From: JAYZDF01 sp036337945
GTDB lineage: Bacteria; Myxococcota; Kuafuiibacteriia; Kuafuiibacteriales; Kuafuiibacteriaceae
Direction of reading: 5' to 3'
DNA: 36,022 nucleotides
Assembly (NCBI GenBank): GCA_036337945.1
Contig: JAYZDF010000147.1
Span: forward strand, 1 to 36,022
This document shows, piece after piece, positions 7,795 through 15,865 of this stretch. The position numbers and the translations under genes are program-made. A model generated the notes under the pieces. That model saw nothing but the letters and a program-made list of their open reading frames with translations. It was not told the origin of the DNA and did not search any database. Position 1 is the stretch's first letter; every line of letters starts with the position of its first letter.

Positions 7795-9425
7795 TAGTTT
7801 TTTGGTAAGCTTGCTTCACTTAACTCGTGTCCCTCGCCCGTAATTTCCTTAAGGTAGGTCGTATATTCAAATCTGTCACTATGTTCGGGAACATGGCATA
7901 GCTTCGCACAAGTACTCTCTGTGGAAGCCAAGATAATTGAGTCGGGGTCCTCGTCTTTCGCATGCACGCTGCCCGCTCCATGGCAGTTCTCGCAGCCTAC
8001 ATCCTTGAGCACCCCAACGTCGGCTAGACGACAAAATCCGCCAGGCTCTTGGTAGCCAACCGTGTGACATCCAATACAGGTCAAATCAAAGTGCTTATTA
8101 TCGTCTTCTAAGGTTTTCCAGGCTTTCGCATGCTTTGATTTCTTCCAAAATGCGTATGCTTCCTCGTGACAATCGACGCAAACTTGAGTTCCTACATAGA
8201 CCGCGTCTTCAGGTTTCTTTTTTTCGCAAAGCGCTACATCTCCCTTCGTTAGATTCATTTTCACTAACTGCGCGTAGTATGCCTTGAGAACAGCGTCACC
8301 GTCAGTGTCGCTCGGAACATCTTCGGTGAGCGCTATAAGCTCAAATTTTGCATGGGGTCCAGCTTGTGCTTGACTTGACGAAAGGCGACTGAGGCGGCTT
8401 TTCAGGACGCTCAGTTGTTTCGTGCGTGCTGATACTGCTTCTTTATTTTTCGAGTCTTTCGAGAGCCTATCAATATCACGTTGTAGGGCCGTTATTTTTC
8501 GTTCAATAAGATTTGCTTTCCCTTTCCTTGAGAGACCGCCATCATCAAACGCAAGTTTGACCGGCGCACTTTGGCCCAGTAACAACTGTAATTTCCCAAC
8601 GTATTGGCCCTGACTACCTGCTTCAATTACAACAACATCTCCAACTTTCTTGGGGGCAGATGGTTTTCGAGTAATTTTGGAGCCGGGAGAACGTATTACA
8701 AAATGTAACTGCGGAAAAGCGCGTGCTAACGATTCAGCTCCAGATGCTGACACATCAGCAAGTAGGACAAGTACGTCGACTTTCTCAGCAGTGAGAGTTC
8801 TCAGTTCTCGTTCCAAACTTGCTTTTTCTGCGTCAGAAATTTTAGCTCGGCTATTCTTAGTATCGAGGGCAACGCCGGTCACCCCAACTTTGATGCCGTC
8901 TAGAACATGAACCATCGCGCGTTTGACCGCGGGTCCTTTATCTGCCTCAAAGCTCCGGTTCGCCGAAAGGAACGGTATATTCGATTTATCTTGAAGCGAT
9001 TTCAAAAAGCGATGCCCTTGCTTCAAGTCAGCATGCCCAATATTTACGGCCTTCACGCCGAGCGTCTTATAGAACGACGCGAGTGTCTCCGCCTTGTAAA
9101 CATGCTGGTCCCGGTTCGAGTCATCAATATGGTCTTTTGGAAGTAATAAATTCCCGGCATCTAGTAACGCAGAGTCAAGCTTCTCTGATTTCACAATCGT
9201 AGCAAGCCTCTGGATACCTCCCATAGGCGTCGAAGTACACCCGCATGGCTCCATGTACCCCAGGCTCCCCGTCGTGAAGTAAAGGGCAGCGTGACGCACA
9301 GGTTTCCACGGTATGGGTTTAGAAGTAGCTGTACTTTTTGCCACTGCATTGTTCTTTTCACCGTTTTTACAGTTCACGGCAAGAAGGCAAAATGCGGTCA
9401 ATAAGCTTATCTGTCGCAGGTTCAT
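7794..9425 (-). CDS. UshA-like protein fused to a multihaem cytochrome c
   Basis: An exported 543-residue fusion. Residues 1-19 are a signal sequence with a possible lipidation Cys19 (LLAVNC, an imperfect lipobox). Residues 45-290 resemble the 5'-nucleotidase/UshA fold (LLDAGN, AVNIGHADLKQG and GVTGVALDT in the expected order), but a CGC motif (61-63, in GYMEPCGCTSTPMGG) stands where the first metal-binding Asp-x-His would be, and the NHE motif is degenerate. A coiled coil covers about 303-350. A cytochrome c554-like tail has CxxCH at 416-420, 450-454 and 478-482, plus a fourth site CAKLCH (506-511) with one extra residue (CX3CH). It is probably a periplasmic or membrane-attached redox protein, with phosphatase activity likely lost. 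It starts after a GAGG ribosome site and is coupled to the transglycosylase. Confidence 0.85.
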   Translation of the reverse strand: MNLRQISLLTAFCLLAVNCKNGEKNNAVAKSTATSKPIPWKPVRHAALYFTTGSLGYMEPCGCTSTPMGGIQRLATIVKSEKLDSALLDAGNLLLPKDHIDDSNRDQHVYKAETLASFYKTLGVKAVNIGHADLKQGHRFLKSLQDKSNIPFLSANRSFEADKGPAVKRAMVHVLDGIKVGVTGVALDTKNSRAKISDAEKASLERELRTLTAEKVDVLVLLADVSASGAESLARAFPQLHFVIRSPGSKITRKPSAPKKVGDVVVIEAGSQGQYVGKLQLLLGQSAPVKLAFDDGGLSRKGKANLIERKITALQRDIDRLSKDSKNKEAVSARTKQLSVLKSRLSRLSSSQAQAGPHAKFELIALTEDVPSDTDGDAVLKAYYAQLVKMNLTKGDVALCEKKKPEDAVYVGTQVCVDCHEEAYAFWKKSKHAKAWKTLEDDNKHFDLTCIGCHTVGYQEPGGFCRLADVGVLKDVGCENCHGAGSVHAKDEDPDSIILASTESTCAKLCHVPEHSDRFEYTTYLKEITGEGHELSEASLPKN

Positions 9426-9457
9426 CCTTTCATTTCCTCGCTCTCGGTATCTGGGCC

Positions 9458-10135
9458 TTACTTGAGACGTCGCCAGAGACTGGTATAGGAGATTCCCAAC
9501 TCCGCGGATGCCGCCTTGAGACTTCCGAATTGACGAATAGCTGCCCGAATTAGGCCACGCTCAAACTGATTGCGGGCGTCACGAAGTGATTGAATCTCCT
9601 CAACATGCGTAGGTAGCGGCGGTCCACAAGGTGGTCCTTCGATTGGCGAAACGGATTCCGCGGAATCACCCAAGAACGCTTTCTTGCGTAGGTTCCGAAG
9701 TTGAGTTGCTGCGCTTTGATGTTGTTCCCGGTAAAATCGAAGGTCGAACACTTCGATAACTGACTTCAACCATTCTCTCAGACTGCTTTGAGAATCTGAC
9801 GAATCACTCCAATGAACATGCTGATGACTGATCCCGTATTCCACCGCTTCGGCGTTACTCTCCGGAGCAACTAGGCAAGTGAGTATCGGTGTGACCAGCT
9901 CTTCTCGGTCTGACCAAGTCAAAAGGTCTCTGAGAAACGGTCCAGCTGTGCTGGCAGAGCAGACAACCGCCGTCACCTCGGTAGGGCCCGCCTCTCCCAC
10001 AACTTCCAAAACCGTCTCATAGGTCAACAGCTTAACCTCGATATCTAAGATCTCTACGACGGATTCTATCTGCTCGCGGAGTCGTCCCCGATCAACAATC
10101 ACGATTTTAGGACAAGCTTTCTTAGCTTCGATCAT
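9458..10135 (-). CDS. Fis-type HTH regulator with degenerate receiver-like domain, no AAA+
   Basis: A 225-residue protein. The N-terminus (PKIVIVDRGRLREQ) looks like the first strand and helix of a response-regulator receiver, but I do not find the expected phospho-acceptor Asp after strand 3 (TEVTAVVCSAS) or the conserved Lys. A linker of about 70 residues follows. The C-terminus (about 185-225) is a Fis/HTH_8 helix-turn-helix, FERGLIRAAIRQFGS then KAASAELGISYTSLWRRLK. The sigma-54 AAA+ domain that normally links these two parts is absent. It overlaps the upstream regulator by 4 nt (ATGA), which implies coupled synthesis and perhaps a heteromeric pair. Target genes are unknown. Confidence 0.75.
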   Translation of the reverse strand: MIEAKKACPKIVIVDRGRLREQIESVVEILDIEVKLLTYETVLEVVGEAGPTEVTAVVCSASTAGPFLRDLLTWSDREELVTPILTCLVAPESNAEAVEYGISHQHVHWSDSSDSQSSLREWLKSVIEVFDLRFYREQHQSAATQLRNLRKKAFLGDSAESVSPIEGPPCGPPLPTHVEEIQSLRDARNQFERGLIRAAIRQFGSLKAASAELGISYTSLWRRLK

Positions 10136-10845
10136 GATGCTTCCTCCTCGTCATCGCGACGTTGTTTTCGAGCTAGTGTCGCCGATGAAACATCAAGATA
10201 CGAAGCCGCCTCGCGCGAGCTCGCGCACAAATGCAAAACACGTTCGATATACGCTTTTTCAAAGGACTCCGTTGCTTCTTCTAATCGATATGGCGAAATC
10301 GCCCCAACCGGTAACGGCGGAGGTTGTACACTCAGTAAATCGTCGGTCATTGTCTCGGGTGTTTGTCCGAGCAGCTCAGCCTCGCGACGCATGAGGCGCT
10401 GCGACTCACAGCGATGGCAAAATTCGAGGGCTCGTAACGCTCTAAATTCGAGGGCACGACGTGCAACGCGAACGAGGCTCTCTCGGTCAGGACTTTCAAT
10501 GATAGACATTGCGCCCCCCGAGCGAATACTGGCTTTTGATAGGCCCGCTTCGTCTACAGGCCCGAGAACAATCAACCCAATGAGATTACTCACTTCAGTA
10601 CCAGCCTTCGTCAAAATATCGCTAATAGCTCCGGCGCCGACGAAAACCGTGAAGTGGCGGTTTGAGCGTGCCGCCATGAGAATTTCATTAATTTCAGAGA
10701 ACTCAATAACGACAGATTCTGCTGAAATGTCGCGGATCGCGTCCATGTAACCTTCGCATTTAAAGGTGCCTAAATAGATGTCCGTGCTCAGGCCCTGCTG
10801 CTTCAGGACCTTGCTGAATTCGGTACTAAGTAACGACTTGCTCAA
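10132..10845 (-). CDS. Fis-type HTH regulator, partner of the downstream paralogue
   Basis: A 237-residue protein with the same plan as its neighbour: an alpha/beta N-terminal half (strands STDIYLG, AESVVIEFS, IGLIVLGP), then a C-terminal Fis-like HTH (about 195-232, ESFEKAYIERVLHLCASS and REAASYLDVSSATLARKQ). No AAA+ domain is present. The longest frame opens with TTG at 10845 without a clear ribosome site, and an in-frame stop sits 14 codons upstream. The usual first receiver strand seems to be missing. The domain may be naturally truncated, or the true start may be a later codon such as the Met at residue 34. The C-terminal tail RRDDEEEAS is acidic. Confidence 0.68.
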   Translation of the reverse strand: MSKSLLSTEFSKVLKQQGLSTDIYLGTFKCEGYMDAIRDISAESVVIEFSEINEILMAARSNRHFTVFVGAGAISDILTKAGTEVSNLIGLIVLGPVDEAGLSKASIRSGGAMSIIESPDRESLVRVARRALEFRALRALEFCHRCESQRLMRREAELLGQTPETMTDDLLSVQPPPLPVGAISPYRLEEATESFEKAYIERVLHLCASSREAASYLDVSSATLARKQRRDDEEEAS

Positions 10846-10990
10846 CCCAGGTTGTACTAACCCATCTGATCGGTATTCCCAAGATCAAGTTTTAATAGCC
10901 AAGAAGATTTATTCAGGTCAGGCCGAGGAAATGAGCGTATCAAGGTTTTCTATGAGGAAGAAATCCGAGTAGATACTCCAAATTTGTTGT

Positions 10991-12787
10991 TTACTTCGAG
11001 TTCTGTGCAAGCTGTCGGCGGTCAAGAACGAATCTTTGGACGCCTCTCGCGATGGCAGAAGAGAGATGACTTTGATATTTCGAGTCGGCGAGTCGCGACG
11101 CTTCCATAGGGTTAGACATGAAGCCATTCTCGATTAGGACCGACGGCATGCGAACGCCAAGTAGTACGTAAAACAGCGAGCGTTTCACACCAAGATCTCG
11201 AACGTTTTTATACTTAGAGCGAAGCCCGTTCACTATCGCACTTTGAATATAACCAGCGAGTCTTCGAGATTCCTCTGTCGCCGACTTCATCGCTAGATCA
11301 GCAAGAAGTAAACTCATATCACGCCCCATTTTACCCGTCGGCATCGCAGCGTCGTCCTCTACGCTTGACCCTACTTTTGGAACAGCGCCACGGACAGGTA
11401 ATTGTTTCGGGCCAGATGTATTCTCCCGGCGAGCAAGCCTCAATGCGTATTGGTCAGTCGTGGTATTGAGGTAATACGTTTCAACCCCTTTCACTTTCTT
11501 ATTTTCGTTTGCATTTGCATGAATCGAAATAAATAGGTCGGCGCCAGAAGCATTCGCAATTTCAACTCGACGCTTTAGCGACACGAAGACGTCTTTAGTG
11601 CGGGTATAAACGATCTTAACACCCATCTCCCGTCGTAATTTTTTCCCCAGCTTTTTCGCTATCGCAAGGTTGATATCTTTTTCTCGGCGATGTTTAGAAC
11701 AACTCGCTCCGTGGTCTTTACCGCCGTGCCCGGGGTCGATGACTATTTTTCGAATGTTCATCAAGTCAGACGTTCGACGAGGTGCGATGGCTTGGACAGT
11801 CGTTGAGTTGAGCCCTTTCGTTTTTACGATCTCTTTGACAATAGCCCGCACCTTCTTCTTCGTTTTCGACTTGGGTTTTACTTGAGATGCAGCTTGCTCC
11901 TTGTCTGCGGTTTGCAGATCATCAACTAGCTTTTCAAGCGCCTTTTGCTGCGCAACCCGCTGATTGATAATTGGTTTTCGAAGCCGAGAGATCACAAATC
12001 GTGGAGACTTGTTCGTGCGAAAATCTAGGACTGCAGGAGTTGGCTTGCCTTTTTCAATATCAAAAACAAATCGGACTGTATCCGCATCGAACTGCCCTAC
12101 GCGGAGTTTCACAACACCAGCATGTTCGATCATGGAAGTCTTCAATGAACCCAGTGAAGCAACCATAGGGGAGACGTCGAAATACACCCGCGGCCCTCGA
12201 GCTCCACGTTCAGGAATCACATGACGCTTTACTGAGAGTTTGTGACGCACATTCAGCAATACGTGCGCTGCATCTTCGATTACCTCTAACTTCAGAGAAG
12301 GAAGAAGATACTTAGGATTTTGCAGTGCGGCTTTGGTTATCTTCGGCCGAACAGGCTGAACTTTTGCTACTTTTGTGGGTTGAGGAGGCTTTCCTGTCTG
12401 AGGTTTCTTCGCAATGCTTCGTTCTTTTCTGCGAAGTAACTGTTCCAAAGCTGATTTTTGTCGTTTTGCTTCTTCTCTATCCCTAGAAGTTCCTGACCAA
12501 TGTGCAAGCCTTACCCAGGCCTGCGTGAGGCCCTGCTGGGCCTTCAATCGCTGGCTATGAGTCGTAGATTTGCTCATGCTTAGCGCCCATAAGCGAATAA
12601 CTTTCGTACTGTTATGGCGAAATTTCAGTTTCTCCGGCTCTTTATCGAGAACCAGCTCTTGCTCGAGCGCTCGCTCCAAATACGATTTATAGCTATCTTC
12701 AGCAAACGCCGATGTAGATATACCGATTGAGCATAGTGCGAGAGTGAGCGATGATATCCAGAGCTTGACCACGAGGTCAGTATGCAT
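10991..12787 (-). CDS. N-acetylmuramoyl-L-alanine amidase (AMIN + Amidase_3)
   Basis: A 598-residue periplasmic amidase that removes stem peptides from peptidoglycan, typically at division sites. A signal peptide (1-29, ending SAFA) is followed by a helical, Lys/Arg-rich region (31-150). An AMIN domain (about 160-268) normally targets such enzymes to the septum. A Lys/Gln-rich linker leads to the Amidase_3 catalytic domain (346-588). The zinc ligands are His354 (DPGHGG), Glu369 (REKD) and His423 (SIHANA), and Glu553 lies in LIENGFMSN. A segment at about 455-500 inside the catalytic domain, rich in Gly, Pro and Met, resembles the regulatory helix insertion of AmiC-type enzymes that must be activated. 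It is likely AmiC-like, but the activator is not nearby. Confidence 0.95.
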   Translation of the reverse strand: MHTDLVVKLWISSLTLALCSIGISTSAFAEDSYKSYLERALEQELVLDKEPEKLKFRHNSTKVIRLWALSMSKSTTHSQRLKAQQGLTQAWVRLAHWSGTSRDREEAKRQKSALEQLLRRKERSIAKKPQTGKPPQPTKVAKVQPVRPKITKAALQNPKYLLPSLKLEVIEDAAHVLLNVRHKLSVKRHVIPERGARGPRVYFDVSPMVASLGSLKTSMIEHAGVVKLRVGQFDADTVRFVFDIEKGKPTPAVLDFRTNKSPRFVISRLRKPIINQRVAQQKALEKLVDDLQTADKEQAASQVKPKSKTKKKVRAIVKEIVKTKGLNSTTVQAIAPRRTSDLMNIRKIVIDPGHGGKDHGASCSKHRREKDINLAIAKKLGKKLRREMGVKIVYTRTKDVFVSLKRRVEIANASGADLFISIHANANENKKVKGVETYYLNTTTDQYALRLARRENTSGPKQLPVRGAVPKVGSSVEDDAAMPTGKMGRDMSLLLADLAMKSATEESRRLAGYIQSAIVNGLRSKYKNVRDLGVKRSLFYVLLGVRMPSVLIENGFMSNPMEASRLADSKYQSHLSSAIARGVQRFVLDRRQLAQNSK

Positions 12788-12821
12788 CTGACATTGTCCT
12801 ACATCAAATTTTTAGCCGGAA

Positions 12822-12851
12822 ATTATATTTTTGGGGGGCCTAGCGCACCAA
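12822..12851 (-). promoter_or_regulatory. Candidate promoter upstream of the amidase gene
   Basis: On the minus strand TTGGTG (12846-12851), an 18-nt spacer and a perfect TATAAT (12822-12827) lie in the short gap between the receptor gene and the amidase. This could give the amidase an independent transcript. The A/T-rich -10 stands out next to a run of C. Confidence 0.4.
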
Positions 12852-15137
12852 TTGTGGCCTGAGGCTCACTTTATCACCCTTGACGAGGACCTCAAACCTC
12901 ACCGCCTTGCAGCCATGTTGGTCGATAAGTTTCTGCTCACTTTTTCGAAGTTTAGCGGCAAAGCCATCAAAAGTTATGGAATCAACGTTTTCACCTAGCT
13001 CTCTCTTGGAGGAGACGAAATTATCAAAAACGGCTTGATAGTGATCTTCAGAAGGAGCGGCGTCAGCGTCGTTGGTCGGCTCATTTGGTGTAGCCAACTG
13101 TTGAGTACCCTCTTCCTCTGCAGAAGCTGGCGACGACTCGGATAACGACGGGAGAGGAGGCGTGCTCGAGGGGCTTGTTAGCAAGGTCGCCGCACCGTCA
13201 CCAATCCCAGCTGGCAGTCCTGATAAGGGTGGTGGCGGAGGTAATGATGAATGCTGAGGCACAACATTGTCTGAGTCAGAACCGAAATCATTTGATGGCT
13301 CCTGCCCATCTTCAGCTTCCTTATCCATCGAACCAAATACGCCGGTGAAACTCATAGGTGATGAAGAAGGTTCCGGAGGCGAAGGCGGACCAGACTCGGC
13401 GGGATCAGGGGCTGTCCATGCGTCGAGAGGCGGCATTGGAGGAACCGGAGGCGAGGCCTCTCCACCGAGCGAAGGAAGGTCAGGAGTTTGGGCTGAAGCG
13501 CTGATTTCCTCAAAGGCGGGTAATCCGATACCACTCGAAGGAGCATTTTCTTGTGAACTCGAATTTTCGGAACCAAAACCAATTCCTGCACCACCGAAAT
13601 TGGGGGTGAAGCCAAGGTTTGCGTTACCGCCCAGGTCGCCGACGCCCTGATCATTTGAGAAGTCTGCAGGTGCTGGGAAGTCATCTGATTCACGGACTGG
13701 AGGACTCGGTAGGTCGCTATTATTCTGATTCTCCTCTGGAGACATCGAATTGACGCCAAATGCACCTGGTTCAGCAGAAACAGAGCTTGGCGAAGATGAC
13801 GCATTTTCCGCGGATACAGGTAAATTAACCGGCGGCGGAGGAGGAGCAGGCTCAGGTTTAGCGGCCTTCGGTTGGGGGTTCATCATGTTATTGATGACAT
13901 CAGGCCTCGGGCTTGCGCCTTTACCCATAGTTACGTCTCCCGCATTTTCGGGCGTTGGAATCTCTTCAATCGGGCGGGACGACATCTCAGACGGAGCAGA
14001 CGACGGAACGGACGAAGCAGTTTGAGTCGCGGCCGCAGCCATCTCGGCCGCAAGTCCCAATTGAGGAGAGACAGGCTCTTCTGCGTCATCATCGCCCTGT
14101 CCAAGACGAAGAGGAGGCAGATCATCAGATACTGACGGCTGTGAAGGTTGCGAATTAGCTTGATGAGCCATTCCTGAAGAGGTGCTGGAATGGACATTTT
14201 CAGACACGACAGGTTGTTGAGCTGGCGCGGGCTGAGCAGAGGAGCTTGACGGCGTAAACATCGACACCAGTAACGTCATAAGAACTGATACAGCACCAAA
14301 CAACCAAACCAGGTTTCTGACCTTACCGACAAAATCCAGGCCTTTCTCTCGAGACATCGCTCGGAGTCCGATGACATGACCTGCGACACCAGAATCGTCT
14401 AAGACAGCCTCACGATGAGACCAGTATTCCGTATTGTTCAGGCTAACCTTGCCGGGCTTTATGATTTTAGTCTTCATCGCGTCAGGAACACTCAAAAGAC
14501 TAGTAGCCTTGTTGTCGCCCGAGCTTGAGACGAAGAGTAAACCTGTTTCAGGACGTAATTTTAGGGCCCAAGTCGAAAGTTCTCGGCTGTCGACAGGCGC
14601 GGTTATGACTATCGCACCCAGCAGGACTCCTCCAGCGCTCACCGGAGCAGATGCAACCAAATTTAATTGCCCTGCCTGCTCTTCCGCGCGGAGCATATCC
14701 GCGCCACCCAGAGCGTCTTTCACACTTTGAAAATCGCCGAAAGCAAACTCTTGTTCACCGGAAGTAGCAACAGTTGAGCTCACGACTTTACCATCAGCAT
14801 CCAATAAGGCTGCTTGCCCACGCCCGTTCACACTATCGAGAATCGAAGCCAACACGTTCATCGCAGACTTTTGTGCCATTTCATCCGTGGACCATTGGCC
14901 GGCTCGGATGATCGGATTCCGAAGCGCTGCACGGGTCACACCTCTGTACTTCTCAGAAAAGTCTCGCCACGCAATTTTCCCGCCAAGGGCAGTTGCATGA
15001 GATTCTGCAGCAACAATGTCTTCGAGCTGACTTTCAGTGCTCGAGCTCACGACCTGATCAATCGCCTGATATCCGGCTCCAAAAAGAATCAGTAGGCCAA
15101 TTGATAAGGTGACGCCCGTTGTAAGTTCCAGTTTCAT
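12840..15137 (-). CDS. Two-TM sensor with Pro/Ser linker and MXAN_5187-type C-terminal domain
   Basis: A 765-residue membrane protein. TM1 is at about 8-25. An extracytoplasmic sensor-like domain of about 250 residues (dCache-like in layout: AALLDADGKVVSS, later GLLFVSSSGD) follows, then TM2 at about 276-295 (LVWLFGAVSVLMTLLVS). A cytoplasmic stretch of about 390 residues is dominated by Pro, Ser, Ala, Asn and Glu. The last ~70 residues form a compact charged domain (DHYQAVFDNFVSSKRELGE to the end) that I recognise as the myxobacterial MXAN_5187 C-terminal type. No kinase, HAMP or methyl-accepting region is seen. The frame extends upstream to 15233 inside the neighbouring gene. The ATG at 15137 is preferred because it follows that gene's stop by 5 nt and starts directly at TM1. 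Confidence 0.8.
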   Translation of the reverse strand: MKLELTTGVTLSIGLLILFGAGYQAIDQVVSSSTESQLEDIVAAESHATALGGKIAWRDFSEKYRGVTRAALRNPIIRAGQWSTDEMAQKSAMNVLASILDSVNGRGQAALLDADGKVVSSTVATSGEQEFAFGDFQSVKDALGGADMLRAEEQAGQLNLVASAPVSAGGVLLGAIVITAPVDSRELSTWALKLRPETGLLFVSSSGDNKATSLLSVPDAMKTKIIKPGKVSLNNTEYWSHREAVLDDSGVAGHVIGLRAMSREKGLDFVGKVRNLVWLFGAVSVLMTLLVSMFTPSSSSAQPAPAQQPVVSENVHSSTSSGMAHQANSQPSQPSVSDDLPPLRLGQGDDDAEEPVSPQLGLAAEMAAAATQTASSVPSSAPSEMSSRPIEEIPTPENAGDVTMGKGASPRPDVINNMMNPQPKAAKPEPAPPPPPVNLPVSAENASSSPSSVSAEPGAFGVNSMSPEENQNNSDLPSPPVRESDDFPAPADFSNDQGVGDLGGNANLGFTPNFGGAGIGFGSENSSSQENAPSSGIGLPAFEEISASAQTPDLPSLGGEASPPVPPMPPLDAWTAPDPAESGPPSPPEPSSSPMSFTGVFGSMDKEAEDGQEPSNDFGSDSDNVVPQHSSLPPPPPLSGLPAGIGDGAATLLTSPSSTPPLPSLSESSPASAEEEGTQQLATPNEPTNDADAAPSEDHYQAVFDNFVSSKRELGENVDSITFDGFAAKLRKSEQKLIDQHGCKAVRFEVLVKGDKVSLRPQLVR

Positions 15138-15142
15138 ACTCT

Positions 15143-15781
15143 TCACTCTTTCCCACTTGTTGTGGCTGTCTTTACGAATGTCGCCGCCCATGTGCGAATA
15201 CCGGTCGGTTGTCCCGCCGGAACCCCCGACCATTTCGAAAGAACACGTCTTGCGGCAATTTTGACACGTTCATCAGAATCGTCCAATAAACGGACCAGTG
15301 TTTTCACTCTTTCGGGTGAGATTCCTTCGAAGCCGAGCGCCAACGCTAGATTGACCCGAACCTCGGCTCTAGGATCCTCTAAAGCATTATAACTACCTGA
15401 TATGTCAGCGACTTCTTCACGCACAGTCACCTCAGGAGGCGCCCGCATCACTGCATTGGGTACAATCAGAGAAAAAATGACTGCAAAACCGACTTGAAAC
15501 AGTGCTTTACCTGCAGGGTAATTACGCTTTCTCACCAACCAGAAACGATCCATGGCGTACACGATCACGAACAGCACATAAATCAAGGTCGGTACTTTGA
15601 GCCAAAATGACTGTAATGCACCTCGGCTGACGGCGCCCTTGAGCGCGGGAGCTAGCTGCAGCGTAGCTAAGGCCGCAAGCGCTGCAAGAACGTACATGCC
15701 GATTCTGAGAGTGACCGCAGGAGGGCGACTTTTGTCGAGGGCCGGTTTCTCAACAGGATTTATCGAAGGATGTTCAGACAC
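15143..15781 (-). CDS. Membrane protein with C-terminal HEAT repeats
   Basis: A 212-residue protein with about three hydrophobic segments (28-46, 62-80 and 93-110). A soluble C-terminal part follows whose helical pairs read as one to two HEAT repeats (DPRAEVRVNLALALGFEG, then DDSDERVKIAARRVLSKW). HEAT repeats usually mediate protein contacts. The gene is 5 nt upstream of the MXAN_5187-like receptor, so the two probably act together at the membrane. The start is GTG without a ribosome site. A candidate promoter lies immediately upstream. Confidence 0.72.
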   Translation of the reverse strand: MSEHPSINPVEKPALDKSRPPAVTLRIGMYVLAALAALATLQLAPALKGAVSRGALQSFWLKVPTLIYVLFVIVYAMDRFWLVRKRNYPAGKALFQVGFAVIFSLIVPNAVMRAPPEVTVREEVADISGSYNALEDPRAEVRVNLALALGFEGISPERVKTLVRLLDDSDERVKIAARRVLSKWSGVPAGQPTGIRTWAATFVKTATTSGKE

Positions 15782-15790
15782 GCCAGATTG

Positions 15791-15819
15791 GGAATACCTT
15801 TGAACGAGATTTCGCGCAA
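15791..15819 (-). promoter_or_regulatory. Candidate promoter for the HEAT/receptor block
   Basis: On the minus strand TTGCGC (15814-15819), a 17-nt spacer and TATTCC (15791-15796) are followed 9 nt later by the GTG start at 15781. The start has no Shine-Dalgarno sequence, so the transcript could be nearly leaderless. The box matches are modest (3/6 each). Confidence 0.3.
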
Positions 15820-15830
15820 CCTGTAGCGAC

Positions 15831-15859
15831 TTCCGAAACGACGTAACGCGGGTTAGTAT
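15831..15859 (+). promoter_or_regulatory. Candidate promoter for the beta-propeller lipoprotein
   Basis: TTCCGA (15831-15836), a 17-nt spacer and TAGTAT (15854-15859) end 6 nt before the GTG at 15866. There is no ribosome site, again compatible with a leaderless start. It is divergent from the HEAT-gene promoter. The -35 is weak. Confidence 0.3.
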
Positions 15860-15865
15860 TGCCCT

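Noticed and set aside
10778..10972. 64-codon plus-strand frame across the gap upstream of the Fis-type pair
   Set aside because: Partly antisense to the regulator start, no domain or ribosome site; the gap is more likely promoter DNA.
13267..13650. Plus-strand frames opposite the receptor linker
   Set aside because: Gly/Ser-rich mirror images of the Pro/Ser-rich linker on the minus strand; no ribosome site or domain.
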